This document shows, piece after piece, positions 9,301 to 18,635 of a stretch of 64,000 nucleotides of DNA (its first letter is position 1; every line of letters begins with the position of its first letter). Source of the stretch: G965200765 sp965200765 (lineage in GTDB: Bacteria > Pseudomonadota > Gammaproteobacteria > Arenicellales > JAJDZL01); contig OZ241380.1 in NCBI GenBank assembly GCA_965200765.1, positions 1,240,001 through 1,304,000 of the forward strand, in the 5' to 3' direction. Made by a program: the position numbers and the translations under genes. The notes beneath the pieces were generated by a model. The model saw nothing but the letters and a program-made list of their open reading frames with translations, was not told the origin of the DNA and searched no databases.

Positions 9301-12300
9301 GTACGGCGACTGCGGGAACCGACTACACGTCGACCTCCGGCTGGGCGACGATTACGGCGGGGCAGACGAGCGCGTCGATCACGGTATCGGTGACCGGCGA
9401 CACGGTGGATGAAGGGAACGAGACAGTGGTGATCACGTTGAGCAATGCGACGGCCGGCACCGGGATTGCGACAGCGACCGGCACCGGCACGATCATGGAC
9501 GACGACCCGAAATTCTCGATCGATTCGCCGACGGTGACGGAAGCCGACAGCAATTCGGTGAACCTGGTGTTCACGGTGACGCTGAGCGCGTCGAGCTCGT
9601 CGCAGCTGACGGTCGACTACGCCACTTCGGACGGTTCCACGAACGGCGCGACGGCCGGCACCGACTACACGGCGGTCTCCGGCACGCTGACGTTTCCGGC
9701 GGGGACCACGAGCCGGACGATTACAGTATCGGTGACCGGCGACACGGCGAACGAGTTGAACGAGACGGTGGTGGTCACGCTGAGCGATGCGACGTCGGGC
9801 GCGGGGATTGCGACGGCCACCGGTACCGGCACGATTACGGACAACGACACGCCGAACTTCTCGATCAACTCGCCGAGCGTTGTGGAAGGCAACAGCGGCT
9901 CGGCGAACCTGGTGTTCACGGTGACGCTGAGTCCGGCGTCGGCGACCCAGGTGACGGTGAACTATGCGGATGCAGGCACCGGCACGGCGACGTCGGGGAC
10001 CGACTACACGGCGCTGTCCGCCAGCAACACGCTGACGTTTACGGCGGGGACGACGACCCAGACGATTACGGTGTCAGTGACAGGGGACACGTCGCACGAA
10101 GCGGACGAGACGGTGGTGATCACGCTGAGCGGCGCGTCGACGGGCACAAACATTTCGACGGCGACCGGCACCGGCACGATCACCAACGACGATTCAGGCC
10201 TTGCGATCGACTCGCCGAGCGTGACGGAGGGCGACAGCGGGTCGGTGAACCTGGTGTTCACGGTGACGCTGGATCCGGCGTCGGCATCTCAGGTGACGGT
10301 GAACTACGCCCGCACGGGCGGCACGGCGACGTCGGGCACCGACTTCACGGCGCTAGCCGCCAGCACCACGCTGACATTTTCGGCGGGCGAGACGAGCAAG
10401 ACGATCACGGTGTCGGTGACGGGCGACACGATCAACGAGGCGGACGAGACAGTGATTGTCACGCTGAGCGGCGCTTCGGGTGCGGACATCGATACGGCGA
10501 GCGGCACCGGCACGATCACGGACAACGACACGCCGATGTTTTCGATCGACTCGCCGAGCGTGGCGGAAGGCGACAGCAGCACGGCGAACCTGACCTTCAC
10601 GGTTTCGCTGAGTCCGGCGAGCTACCAGGCGGTGACGGTGGACTACGCTCGCACGGGCGGCACGGCGACGTCGGGCACCGACTTTACGGCGGTTGCTGGC
10701 GGCACGCTGACGTTTGCGGCGACTGAGACGAGCAAGACGTTCACGGTATCGGTGACCGGAGACACGGTGGACGAATCGAACGAGACAGTGGTGATCACGC
10801 TGAGCAATGCGTCGACGGGCACCAGCATATCGACGTCGAGCGGCACCGGCACGATCCGGGACGATGATCCGAAATTCTCGATTGCCGATGCGAGCGTGAC
10901 AGAGGGCGACAGCGGTTCGGTGAACATGACGTTCACGGTGACGCTGAGCGCGTCGAGCACGTCGCGGCTGACAGTCGACTACGCCGATGCAGGCACCGGG
11001 ACGGCGACTTCGGGAACCGACTACACGGCAGTCGCGGCCGGCACGCTGACGTTCGCGCCGGGAGCAACAAGCCGGACGATTGCGGTATCGGTGACGGGCG
11101 ACACAGCGAACGAGGCGAACGAGACGGTGGTGCTCGAGCTGAGCAATCCATCGTCCGGCACGGGGATTGGCACGGCGAGCGGCACCGGCACAATCGCGGA
11201 CAACGACACGCCCAGCTTTTCGATCGACTCGCCGAGCGTGGCGGAAGGCGACAGCAGCACGACGAGCCTGACGTTCACGGTATCGCTGAGTCCGGCGTCG
11301 GCGACCCAGGTGACGGTGAACTATGCGGATGCAGGCACCGGCACGGCGACGTCGGGCACCGACTACACGGCGCTGGCTTCCAGCACCACGCTGACATTTG
11401 CGGCGGGAACTTCGAGCCAGACGATCACGGTATCGGTGACCGGGGACACGACGCATGAGGCGGACGAGACGGTGGTGCTCACGCTGAGCGGTGCGTCGGC
11501 CGGCACGAACATCACGACGGCGAGCGGCACCGGCACGATTGCCAATGATGATCCGGGTCTTTCGATCGACTCGCCGAGCGTGGTCGAGGGCGATGGCGGT
11601 TCGGTGAATCTGGTGTTCACGGTGACGCTGGATCCGGCATCGTCGTCGCAGGTGACGGTGAACTATGCGGATGCGGGCACCGGCACGGCGACGTCGGGCA
11701 CCGACTACACGGCGCTGGCCGCCAGCACCACGCTGACATTTGCGGCGAACGAGACGAGCAAGACGATCACGGTGTCGGTGACGGGCGACACGATCAACGA
11801 GCCGGACGAGACGGTGATCATCACGCTGAGCAGCGCCTCGGGTGCGGACATAGTTACGGCGAGCGGCACCGGCACGATCACGAACAACGACACGCCGAAC
11901 TTTTCGATCGACTCGCCGAGCGTGGCGGAAGGCGACAGCAGCACGACGACCCTGACGTTCACGGTATCGCTGAATCCGGCGAGCTACCAGCCGGTGACGG
12001 TGGACTACGCGCAGACGGGCGGCACGGCGACCTCGGGGACCGACTACACGGCGGTCGCGGCCGGCATGCTGTCGTTTGCGGCGGGCACCACGAGCCAGAC
12101 AATCACGGTATCGGTGACGGGCGACACGATGTACGAAGCGAGCGAGACGGTGATCATCATGCTGAGCAATGCGTCGTCCGGCACGAATATTGCGACGGCG
12201 AGCGGCACCGGCACCATCGCCAACGACGACCAGGGCCTGCTGATTGATTCGCCGAGCGTGGCGGAGGGCGACAGCGGCACAGTGAACCTGGCGTTCACGG

Positions 12301-15077
12301 TGACGCTGGATCCGGCGGCGGCGACGCAGGTGACGGTGAACTATGCGGACACGGGCAGCGGGACGGCGACGTCGGGAACTGACTATGCGGCAATCGGCGG
12401 CGGCACGCTGACGTTTTCGGCCGGCGAGACAAGAAAGACGATTGCAGTCTCGGTGAGAGGGGATACGGCGGACGAGGCGGACGAGACGGTGGTGATTGCG
12501 CTGAGCAATGCCTCGGGTGCGAGCCTCGTGACGGCGCGCGGCACCGGTACGATCACAGACAACGACATACCCGGCTTTTCGATCGACTCGCCGAGCGCGG
12601 CGGAAGGCGACAGCGAGTCGAGCAGCCTGACGTTCACGGTGACACTGAGTCCGGCGAGCTACAGGCAGGTGACGGTGAATTATGCGGATGCGGGCACCGG
12701 AACCGCGACGTCGGGGAGCGACTATGCGGCCTTTGGCGGCACGCTGACGTTTGCCGCCGGGGAGGCCAGCAAGACGATTGCGGTGTCGGTGACGGACGAT
12801 GCGCTGGACGAGCCGGACGAGACGGTGGTGATCGCACTGAGCGGTGCGTCGTCGGGCACGAGCATTGCGGCGGCGAGCGGCACAGGTACGATCACAGACA
12901 ACGACATCCCCGGCTTTTCGATCGATTCGCCGAGCGTGATGGAAGGCGACAGTGGGTCAACCAGTCTGACGTTCACGGTATCGCTGAATCCGGCGAGCCA
13001 TCAGCCGGCCACGGTGAACTATGCCGATGCGGGTACTGGCACCGCGACTTCGGGGACCGACTACGAGACCCTCGCCGGCGGCACGCTGAGGTTCGCCGCT
13101 GGAGAGAGCAGCAAGACGATTGCAGTGTCGGTGACCGGCGACGCGGAGTTTGAGCCGGACGAGACGGTGGTGATTGCATTGAGCAATGCGACGTCGGACG
13201 CGAGCATCTCGACGGCGAGCGGCACCGGGACCATTTCGAACGATGACGACACGCCGGTCTTTTCGATCGACTCGCCGAGCGTGGAGGAGGGCGACACCGA
13301 TTCAGTCAATCTCACCTTCACGGTAACGCTGACGCCGGCGAGCTACGAGCAGGCGACGGTGAACTATGCGGATGCCGGCACCGGCACCGCGGAAGCGGGC
13401 GAAGACTACAGGTCGATCGCCGGCGGCACGCTGACGTTCGCCGCCGGGGAGACCAGCCAGACGATTGATGTTTCCGTGCTCGGCGATGTTCTGTCGGAGC
13501 AGGACGAAACGGTGATTCTGGTCCTCAGCGACCCGAACCCGTCGTACACCATAGAGGAAGCCCGCGGCACGGGCACCATCGCGGACAATGATGCGTCGGT
13601 GCTGGACGAGGTGGACACGGAGATTGTTGCGGAAGTGGCGCGCGAGGTTACCACGAGCGTGGTGGCGGCGGTCGGCAACCGCATTGCTTCAGTGGTTGGC
13701 GGCGCGGCGATTGCACCGCCGATCGGTGCGCCTCCGGTCAATGTGCCGCCAGTCAGCGTGCCCCCGACTGGCGGATTTGCAAACGGCGGTCTGCTTTCGA
13801 TTCTGGAGCGTTCCGCGCAGCACAGCCGCGAGCGGGAGCGCGGCCTGGAGCGTTCGGAGATGTCGCTGTATCGTTCGCTGGACGGCGCCAGCTTCGTCTA
13901 CACGCCGAGCGTTGCCGCTCTGGGCGCGAATGGTTCGGCCGACGCATCCGGCGGAATGCTTGCCGGCGCCCCGACAGTTTGGGGTTCGGTTGACTATCGA
14001 AAATTGTCCGGCGGCGGTGCGGATGCGCTGCAGTGGGACGGCGAGCTGGCTTCTGTCAATGTCGGCACCGACACGATGGTCGATGCCGGAGTTCTGGTTG
14101 GACTGGCGGCCGGAGTGTCGAAAGGAAGCTTCGGCTATCAGGGCAGCACCGGCGGCACCAGCGGCGTGGTGAAGGTGCGCGTGAAGTCGCTGAATCCCTA
14201 CATTGGCTGGTCGGTGTCGGAATCGGCGAGCCTGTGGGCGGCCGTCGGATATGGCAAGGGCAAGGTCAACTACAACGACGGTGCCACCGGAGAAGCCGCC
14301 AGCAAGATGTCGATCGCCAGTGCGGCGCTGGGCGGCCGCTATCGCCTGCATTCGGCTGATGATTCAGCGAACGACCGTTTGATTCAGGTGGACCTGAAGG
14401 GAGAGGCTTGGGGTCTGCAGACCAGGGTTGACGGGGACGAGCGGCGTCCAATGGGTTCGAAGTCCCGGGCGCACGGGGTTCGCGTTGCGGTTGAGAGGCT
14501 TCAAATCTGTGCGCTTGAATCCGGCGCTTCGCTGACGCTGTCAGGCGAAGCCGGCTTGCGCTGGGATGGCGGCGACGGCGACACCGGCACTGGCATTGAG
14601 ATGGGTGGCACGGCGGAATATCGCAACCCGGCGACCCGAATGAAGCTGGTGGCGACAGGTCGCGCCTTGCTGGACCATGAAAGCGACCGGAAGGAGTGGG
14701 GCGCCGGCGTGACAGCAGGATACCGGCTCGATAGTCGGGAGACCGGGCTGACCTACAGCTCGTCCCTGTCGCACGGGCAACCGGAAAGCAGAGTTGATTC
14801 TCTCTGGGACAACAGTGTTGCCAGTCGTGCCTCAGAAGACGAGGAGTTGACAACGCGCCTGGACGCGGAGGTCGGCTACCGAATGTTTGGGTCGAGCGGT
14901 CTGCATACGCCGTACGTTGGAATCGGAGTGGAAGAAGGTAGCAAGCGGGACTACCGCCTAGGCATGCGCTATGCCAGCGAATCAGAGCTGTCCTCGAGTC
15001 TGGAATTCGAGCGTCGCGAAGCAGACGGCAAGCAGCCTGACCACAGGGTCATGCTGACGGGACAGATAAACTGGTAG
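6396..15077 (+). CDS. Giant Calx-beta repeat autotransporter (about 2,893 residues)
   Basis: Predicted secreted adhesin anchored by its own outer-membrane barrel. The coordinate given starts at the first in-frame start codon, TTG 6396, but that cuts off the basic n-region of the signal peptide; true translation probably starts upstream through the poly-G tract. Order: signal peptide core ending AFA|Q; an N-terminal region of about 120 residues with no recognised domain; one divergent repeat (about 6800-7140); 19 Calx-beta repeats; a helical linker (SVLDEVDTEIVAEVAREV); a proline-rich hinge; and a beta-barrel (about 13982-15077) ending in GQINW. The C-terminal half parallels the preceding gene module by module, so the two arose by tandem duplication. 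Calcium-dependent stiffening and adhesion are known for such domains and inferred here. Confidence 0.9.
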   Translation: MLAASLLVLPALLFLQPVAFAQSTNPSQLIADEVNGRTIRSAVLEGCPGIWFAGTQSSHITLHGAPTGLTFSSFSIQNWILVDEGTTYTYACYLDLTLSFSGSVTSDTSVEIRVAAAGIHGASSGHRTAGSLTIKPTPKELTVSTPTNSSTVTEAGTTSTFTVRPRAAPSANVSVAVSVSDTTEASVSPNTLSFTSTTYSTAQTVTVTGKDDAIYDGTQSYNIVLNPSSTDTGYNGLDNVNVAMSTTDNESAPAFSIDSPSVTEGDSGSTNLTFTVSMSPGSASQHTVDYAQTGGTATSGTDYTAVTSGTLTFAAGETSKTITVSVRGDTTREGNETVVLTLSNASSGTSITTANGTGTIRDNDLLFSINSPSVTEGDTGSVNLVFTVTLNASSTSPQTVNYAQTGGTATSGTDYTALAASNTLTFAAGTTSRTFTVSVTGDTVDEGSETIVITLSNASTGISTATGTGTIRDNDPKFSINSPSVVEGDSGSADLVFTVTLSASSSSQLTVDYAQTGGTATSGTDYTAVTANTLTFAANTTTRTITVSVRGDTVDEGANETVVLTLSNASTGTGIGTATGTGTITDDDPKFSINSPSVTEGDSGSADLVFTVTLSASSSSQYTVDYADAGTGTATSGTDYTAVTASTLTFAPNVTTQTITVSVTGDTTDEGASETVVITLSNASSGTAISTASGTGTIMDNDPNFSINSPSVVEGDSGSVNLVFTVTLSAASTSPQTVDYARTGGTATSGTDYTAVASNTLTFAANTTTRTITVSVTGDTVDEGNETVVITLSNASAGTVISTATGTGMITDDDPKFSINSPSVAEGDSSTTNLVFTVTLSAAGASPHTVGYAQTGGTATSGTDYTAVTAGVLTFAAGTTSRTITVSVTGDTVDEGNETVVLTLSNASSGTVITTATGTGTITDDDPKFSINSPSVPEGDSSTTNLVFTVTLSAASTSNLSVNYATAGGTATAGTDYTSTSGWATITAGQTSASITVSVTGDTVDEGNETVVITLSNATAGTGIATATGTGTIMDDDPKFSIDSPTVTEADSNSVNLVFTVTLSASSSSQLTVDYATSDGSTNGATAGTDYTAVSGTLTFPAGTTSRTITVSVTGDTANELNETVVVTLSDATSGAGIATATGTGTITDNDTPNFSINSPSVVEGNSGSANLVFTVTLSPASATQVTVNYADAGTGTATSGTDYTALSASNTLTFTAGTTTQTITVSVTGDTSHEADETVVITLSGASTGTNISTATGTGTITNDDSGLAIDSPSVTEGDSGSVNLVFTVTLDPASASQVTVNYARTGGTATSGTDFTALAASTTLTFSAGETSKTITVSVTGDTINEADETVIVTLSGASGADIDTASGTGTITDNDTPMFSIDSPSVAEGDSSTANLTFTVSLSPASYQAVTVDYARTGGTATSGTDFTAVAGGTLTFAATETSKTFTVSVTGDTVDESNETVVITLSNASTGTSISTSSGTGTIRDDDPKFSIADASVTEGDSGSVNMTFTVTLSASSTSRLTVDYADAGTGTATSGTDYTAVAAGTLTFAPGATSRTIAVSVTGDTANEANETVVLELSNPSSGTGIGTASGTGTIADNDTPSFSIDSPSVAEGDSSTTSLTFTVSLSPASATQVTVNYADAGTGTATSGTDYTALASSTTLTFAAGTSSQTITVSVTGDTTHEADETVVLTLSGASAGTNITTASGTGTIANDDPGLSIDSPSVVEGDGGSVNLVFTVTLDPASSSQVTVNYADAGTGTATSGTDYTALAASTTLTFAANETSKTITVSVTGDTINEPDETVIITLSSASGADIVTASGTGTITNNDTPNFSIDSPSVAEGDSSTTTLTFTVSLNPASYQPVTVDYAQTGGTATSGTDYTAVAAGMLSFAAGTTSQTITVSVTGDTMYEASETVIIMLSNASSGTNIATASGTGTIANDDQGLLIDSPSVAEGDSGTVNLAFTVTLDPAAATQVTVNYADTGSGTATSGTDYAAIGGGTLTFSAGETRKTIAVSVRGDTADEADETVVIALSNASGASLVTARGTGTITDNDIPGFSIDSPSAAEGDSESSSLTFTVTLSPASYRQVTVNYADAGTGTATSGSDYAAFGGTLTFAAGEASKTIAVSVTDDALDEPDETVVIALSGASSGTSIAAASGTGTITDNDIPGFSIDSPSVMEGDSGSTSLTFTVSLNPASHQPATVNYADAGTGTATSGTDYETLAGGTLRFAAGESSKTIAVSVTGDAEFEPDETVVIALSNATSDASISTASGTGTISNDDDTPVFSIDSPSVEEGDTDSVNLTFTVTLTPASYEQATVNYADAGTGTAEAGEDYRSIAGGTLTFAAGETSQTIDVSVLGDVLSEQDETVILVLSDPNPSYTIEEARGTGTIADNDASVLDEVDTEIVAEVAREVTTSVVAAVGNRIASVVGGAAIAPPIGAPPVNVPPVSVPPTGGFANGGLLSILERSAQHSRERERGLERSEMSLYRSLDGASFVYTPSVAALGANGSADASGGMLAGAPTVWGSVDYRKLSGGGADALQWDGELASVNVGTDTMVDAGVLVGLAAGVSKGSFGYQGSTGGTSGVVKVRVKSLNPYIGWSVSESASLWAAVGYGKGKVNYNDGATGEAASKMSIASAALGGRYRLHSADDSANDRLIQVDLKGEAWGLQTRVDGDERRPMGSKSRAHGVRVAVERLQICALESGASLTLSGEAGLRWDGGDGDTGTGIEMGGTAEYRNPATRMKLVATGRALLDHESDRKEWGAGVTAGYRLDSRETGLTYSSSLSHGQPESRVDSLWDNSVASRASEDEELTTRLDAEVGYRMFGSSGLHTPYVGIGVEEGSKRDYRLGMRYASESELSSSLEFERREADGKQPDHRVMLTGQINW
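7155..13593 (+). repeat. Tandem Calx-beta coding repeats, about 339 bp each, 19 copies
   Basis: Nineteen tandem units, each one Calx-beta module with the same start (FSINSPSV or FSIDSPSV) and end (GTGTITDND) as in the upstream gene. The last three or four units match the last units of the upstream gene in order and wording (for example SPSAAEGDSESSSL against SPSATEGDSESSSL), while inner units differ in number, indicating expansion or contraction after the duplication. Confidence 0.9.
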
Positions 15078-15097
15078 GCAAGAAAGATCAACACAGG

Positions 15098-15130
15098 CAT
15101 TCTGCAAGCTGGTACTCAGTTTGCAGAATG
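15098..15130 (+). terminator. Hairpin downstream of the second autotransporter
   Basis: CATTCTGCAA and TTGCAGAATG form a perfect 10-bp stem around a 13-base loop, 20 bases after the stop codon. There is no T run after it, so it may be an RNA 3' end stabiliser rather than an intrinsic terminator. Confidence 0.5.
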
Positions 15131-16152
15131 CAGAGAACTTTCAAGTTGAATCAATTCACATTAGAGGGTACTTGGGCGTTGTAACAGGTGCAGTGTGCAA
15201 TGCAAAAATAAGTGGTACAATTGACCAACATAACCAAAGTAGCATTGCATTCGCACTGTGGTAAGTATTGCTTGATGCGATTGGATTGGCTTGTGGTTTC
15301 CACACTCGTAGAGAGAGTCTTTGACTCCGCAGTAGGTTCAAGCATTGTTTCGGGGCATTAACGGCGAATTATACAAGACAACGATGGGTGGTAGTTACAA
15401 GGCTTCGCGGTTCGGGATGAGCCAATTTGTCAGCGATACCTTGTACAAATGCCACAAGGGCATTGAGCTGTAAATGTTGCGAAGCATTGCACGAAACAAA
15501 CTGTTGCAGAACGAAGCACAAATCTACAATTGACTTAACGACCGTACCTTTCAGAGATGGTAACCACGCTAGGCACATTAACGGAGTGTTGCTGATAAAT
15601 CCATGGGAACGGCAGCAAAACTTTCAAGCTGCTGAAAAATCAAACATGAATCTTCCAACGAGCCGAAGGCAACAGATATCTCCTTGGATCCAACTTCGGA
15701 CAAGGAAAGAGAGGACTAGTCGACGCATTGCTGGTGCTTAATCTTTGCGTATCATCGTTTCTTCCTCTTCAACCAAGAGTTGCAAATATATCAACCTGTT
15801 CAAAATGAGAATTACTGTCGAAACAAACTCTTGACTTTGACACTTTAATGCCCAAGGGTGTTTGATTACAAATATACGGAAACAGGTGCTTTCGGGATTG
15901 TTGCACCTCTCACTTGTAGCATACGGAATGACACAACAACAAATCATTGATTGAGGCACTATTGCTGTAAAATGGTAGATCAAATGAGAAAAATGGAATC
16001 AGGATCTTTGTTCGTCAAAAATCTTCAACAACTTCCGGTTTCTTTTGAGTCATGGTGGATTTTTCTGTCGAAAATATGTTGCTTGAACTCGCACTAGCTG
16101 GACAATTGCCATATTCCCATTCAAAGTTGTCATGAAATGAACTTCGATCAGT
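15131..16152. other. About 1 kb without a recognisable gene
   Basis: AT-rich stretch holding only short open frames on both strands (longest about 100 codons), none with a recognisable domain or a convincing ribosome binding site. It may be decayed mobile DNA; it also holds the upstream region of the catabolic operon that follows. I see no tRNA, clear promoter or repeat array in it. Confidence 0.5.
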
Positions 16153-17841
16153 ATGCAACAAAAAGAATCTATTTCAATACAAATCGCTGAACAGCAATCA
16201 ACTCGCAACGGCGGAAAAATTCTTGCCGACCAGCTGGCGATTCACGAGTGCGAAGCAGTGTTTTGTGTAGCCGGGGAGTCATTCTTGCCTGCATTGGACG
16301 GATTGTACGACCATCCGAAAATACCAACGATACCTTGCCGACAGGAAGGCGGAGCGGCAATGATGGCAGAGGCTTACGGAAAGCTTACTGGCCGCCCGGC
16401 CGTTTGCTTTGTAACCCGGGGACCAGGCGCAACCAATGCATCGATCGGTGTACACATTGCCTACCAGGCATCCACACCAATGATTTTGATGGTCGGGCAA
16501 GTACAACGGAATTTTTTGGACCGGGAAGCATTTCAGGAAGTGGACTATCGAACCATGTTTCAGCCTTTGTCGAAATGGGCCGCGCAAGTTGAAGATGTTG
16601 AGCGAATTCCTGAATACGTGGCGCGAGCATGGCGCATTGCAATGTCCGGTCGACCGGGCCCTGTGGTGCTTGCTTTTCCGGAAGATGTGCTGTACGAACA
16701 AGCCCGGGTGGCAGATCTGGGCTATGCAGAAGCAAATGAAGCAATTGCACCTGAAACTGTAGTAAATCAGGTGCAGAATTTCTTCCAGGATGCCCGTCGT
16801 CCTGTTGTAGTGGTTGGTGGGAGTCCGTGGTCAGAAAAAACCTGCTCGCAACTGACAGCATTCGCCGCGCGAAACAACTTGCCAGTGGTTGCTGAATTTC
16901 GTTGTCAGGACTATATGGACAACCGTCATCCGAACTATGTTGGCGATCTTGGAATCAGTACTGGCAAAGAGTTGGCAAACATAATGAAGGAATGTGACAA
17001 GCTACTTTGCATCGGTGCACGGCTCAGCGAGTTGCCAACCCAGCGATATTCCCTTGTTCAAGCACCATTGCCAACATCCGACTTTTTTCATGTGCATGCG
17101 GATGCGATGGAACTTGGAAGAGTTTATCAACCAACCATTGCAGTCAATGCTACATCTCCGTCATTCATGGAACGCGTCTCAAACGTGAAACTTGAAAATT
17201 CGTCCACATGGGCGGAATGGACTCGCAATGCGCGCACCAATTTCGTAAATCATTCAACTTGCAAATTCAACGACCCTGAAAAATTGACTAACGAACAGGC
17301 AATTGTTTATCTCCGGGATAACCTGCCACATGATGCCATCGTAACTAGCGGCTCGGGACTCAATACCGGCGTATTGCATCGGTACTATTTCTACGGTGCG
17401 AAGTATCGTACTCAGCTGGCACCAATCGCCGGTTCAATGGGCTACGGGCTTCCCGCTGCAATTGCAGCAAAGATCTGTCATCCTGAACGCGAAGTTGTCT
17501 GTATCGTCGGCGATGGAGACTTCATGATGACTTCGCAAGAGATGGCCACAGCGGCTTTGATGAAACTCAAGATCCTGGTTATTGTCATTAACAATTCGGT
17601 ACTGGGTACAATCCGAAAATTTCAAGAAAATCAATTCCCTGGGCGCGTTATTGCAACTGATTTGGAAAATCCCGACTTCGCTGCATACGCAAGAAGTTTC
17701 GGGGCATTCGGCGCAACAGCGCGAACTCTGGATGAATTTACGGAGGCATGTCGCGAAGCGCAGGCCTTCACTGGCATGTCTTTGATAGATTTGCAGGTGA
17801 ATCGTGAACTGTACTTGAATTCCCTGAAATCGGCAAACTGA
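16153..17841 (+). CDS. Thiamine pyrophosphate enzyme, acetolactate-synthase-like
   Basis: Member of the IlvB-like family that uses ThDP to decarboxylate 2-oxo acids or join C-C bonds. The N-terminal Pyr domain has the catalytic glutamate in RQEGGAAMMAEAYG (about residue 65) and the TRGPGATNA loop; a central Rossmann-like domain follows; the C-terminal PP domain shows the Mg/ThDP motif GDGDFMM ... INN. 562 residues, normal for the family. No regulatory subunit gene (ilvN) or ilvC is next to it, so branched-chain biosynthesis is unlikely. It opens a co-directional run of seven genes with short spacers, which suggests a catabolic role, for instance a 2-hydroxyacyl or 2-oxo acid lyase. The substrate cannot be told from the sequence. 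Confidence 0.85.
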   Translation: MQQKESISIQIAEQQSTRNGGKILADQLAIHECEAVFCVAGESFLPALDGLYDHPKIPTIPCRQEGGAAMMAEAYGKLTGRPAVCFVTRGPGATNASIGVHIAYQASTPMILMVGQVQRNFLDREAFQEVDYRTMFQPLSKWAAQVEDVERIPEYVARAWRIAMSGRPGPVVLAFPEDVLYEQARVADLGYAEANEAIAPETVVNQVQNFFQDARRPVVVVGGSPWSEKTCSQLTAFAARNNLPVVAEFRCQDYMDNRHPNYVGDLGISTGKELANIMKECDKLLCIGARLSELPTQRYSLVQAPLPTSDFFHVHADAMELGRVYQPTIAVNATSPSFMERVSNVKLENSSTWAEWTRNARTNFVNHSTCKFNDPEKLTNEQAIVYLRDNLPHDAIVTSGSGLNTGVLHRYYFYGAKYRTQLAPIAGSMGYGLPAAIAAKICHPEREVVCIVGDGDFMMTSQEMATAALMKLKILVIVINNSVLGTIRKFQENQFPGRVIATDLENPDFAAYARSFGAFGATARTLDEFTEACREAQAFTGMSLIDLQVNRELYLNSLKSAN

Positions 17842-17854
17842 GCAACAATCATCA

Positions 17855-18622
17855 ATGAAGTCACTGTTTGACATACAGGATAAAGTTGCCTTGATTACCG
17901 GAGCATCGAGCGGACTTGGGCATCATTTTGCACACTTGCTCGCAAGTCGCGGAGCCAAAGTCATGCTGGCCGCAAGGCGGACACAACGGCTGAAATCAGC
18001 GACCGGTGAAATTCGGTCCATGAACGGTATCGCGCAGTGGGTGGAAATGGACGTTACAAATTCAGATAGTATAAAGAGCGGGTTTGCGGAAACACTTCAG
18101 CAATTCGGTTCCATTGATATTGTCATCAACAATGCCGGTGTTGCCGAAAATTGCAATGCACTTGATGTTTCGGAAGAACTTTGGGACTATACCGTCAATA
18201 CAAACCTGAAAGGGGCCTGGCTGGTCGCGCAACAGGCGGGACAGGCAATGTCAACGAGCAACCGCGGGGGTGTGATTGTCAATATTTGTTCAATCCTGGG
18301 GCGTAGCGTCATGGGCGGAGTAACACCTTATTCTGCGGCGAAGGCCGGATTGGAACATTTGACGCGCACGCTGGCGTTTGAATGGGCGCGGTACAATATT
18401 AGAGTGAACGCCATCGCGCCGGGATATATCGTTACCGAAATCAATCGGGAATTTCTGGAGTCGTCCCGCAGTGAACGAGCATTAAAGAAAATTCCGCAAA
18501 GACGATTCGGGCAACCGGAAGATCTGGATGGTACAGTGCTACTGCTGGTTTCGAACGCGTCGGCATATATGACCGGCAGTGTGATCGTTGTTGACGGCGG
18601 GCATACACAGACATCGATATGA
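17855..18622 (+). CDS. SDR-family NAD(P)-dependent oxidoreductase
   Basis: Classical short-chain dehydrogenase/reductase of 255 residues. The cofactor loop TGASSGLG is at residues 15-22, the NNAG motif near residue 90, and the catalytic Ser (SILGRS) with YSAAK in the middle; the C-terminal MTGSVIVVDGGH is also typical. Family members oxidise or reduce hydroxyl/keto groups; with an acyl-CoA dehydrogenase next door, a 3-hydroxyacyl-type substrate is plausible but unproven. It begins 13 bases after the TPP enzyme and ends 13 bases before the next gene, so it is almost certainly in the same transcript. Confidence 0.9.
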   Translation: MKSLFDIQDKVALITGASSGLGHHFAHLLASRGAKVMLAARRTQRLKSATGEIRSMNGIAQWVEMDVTNSDSIKSGFAETLQQFGSIDIVINNAGVAENCNALDVSEELWDYTVNTNLKGAWLVAQQAGQAMSTSNRGGVIVNICSILGRSVMGGVTPYSAAKAGLEHLTRTLAFEWARYNIRVNAIAPGYIVTEINREFLESSRSERALKKIPQRRFGQPEDLDGTVLLLVSNASAYMTGSVIVVDGGHTQTSI

Positions 18623-18635
18623 GGAGAATTAATTC

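Noticed and set aside
15369..15578. Minus-strand frame of 69 codons in the 1-kb gap
   Set aside because: No recognisable domain, no ribosome binding site, and no support for coding beyond being open.
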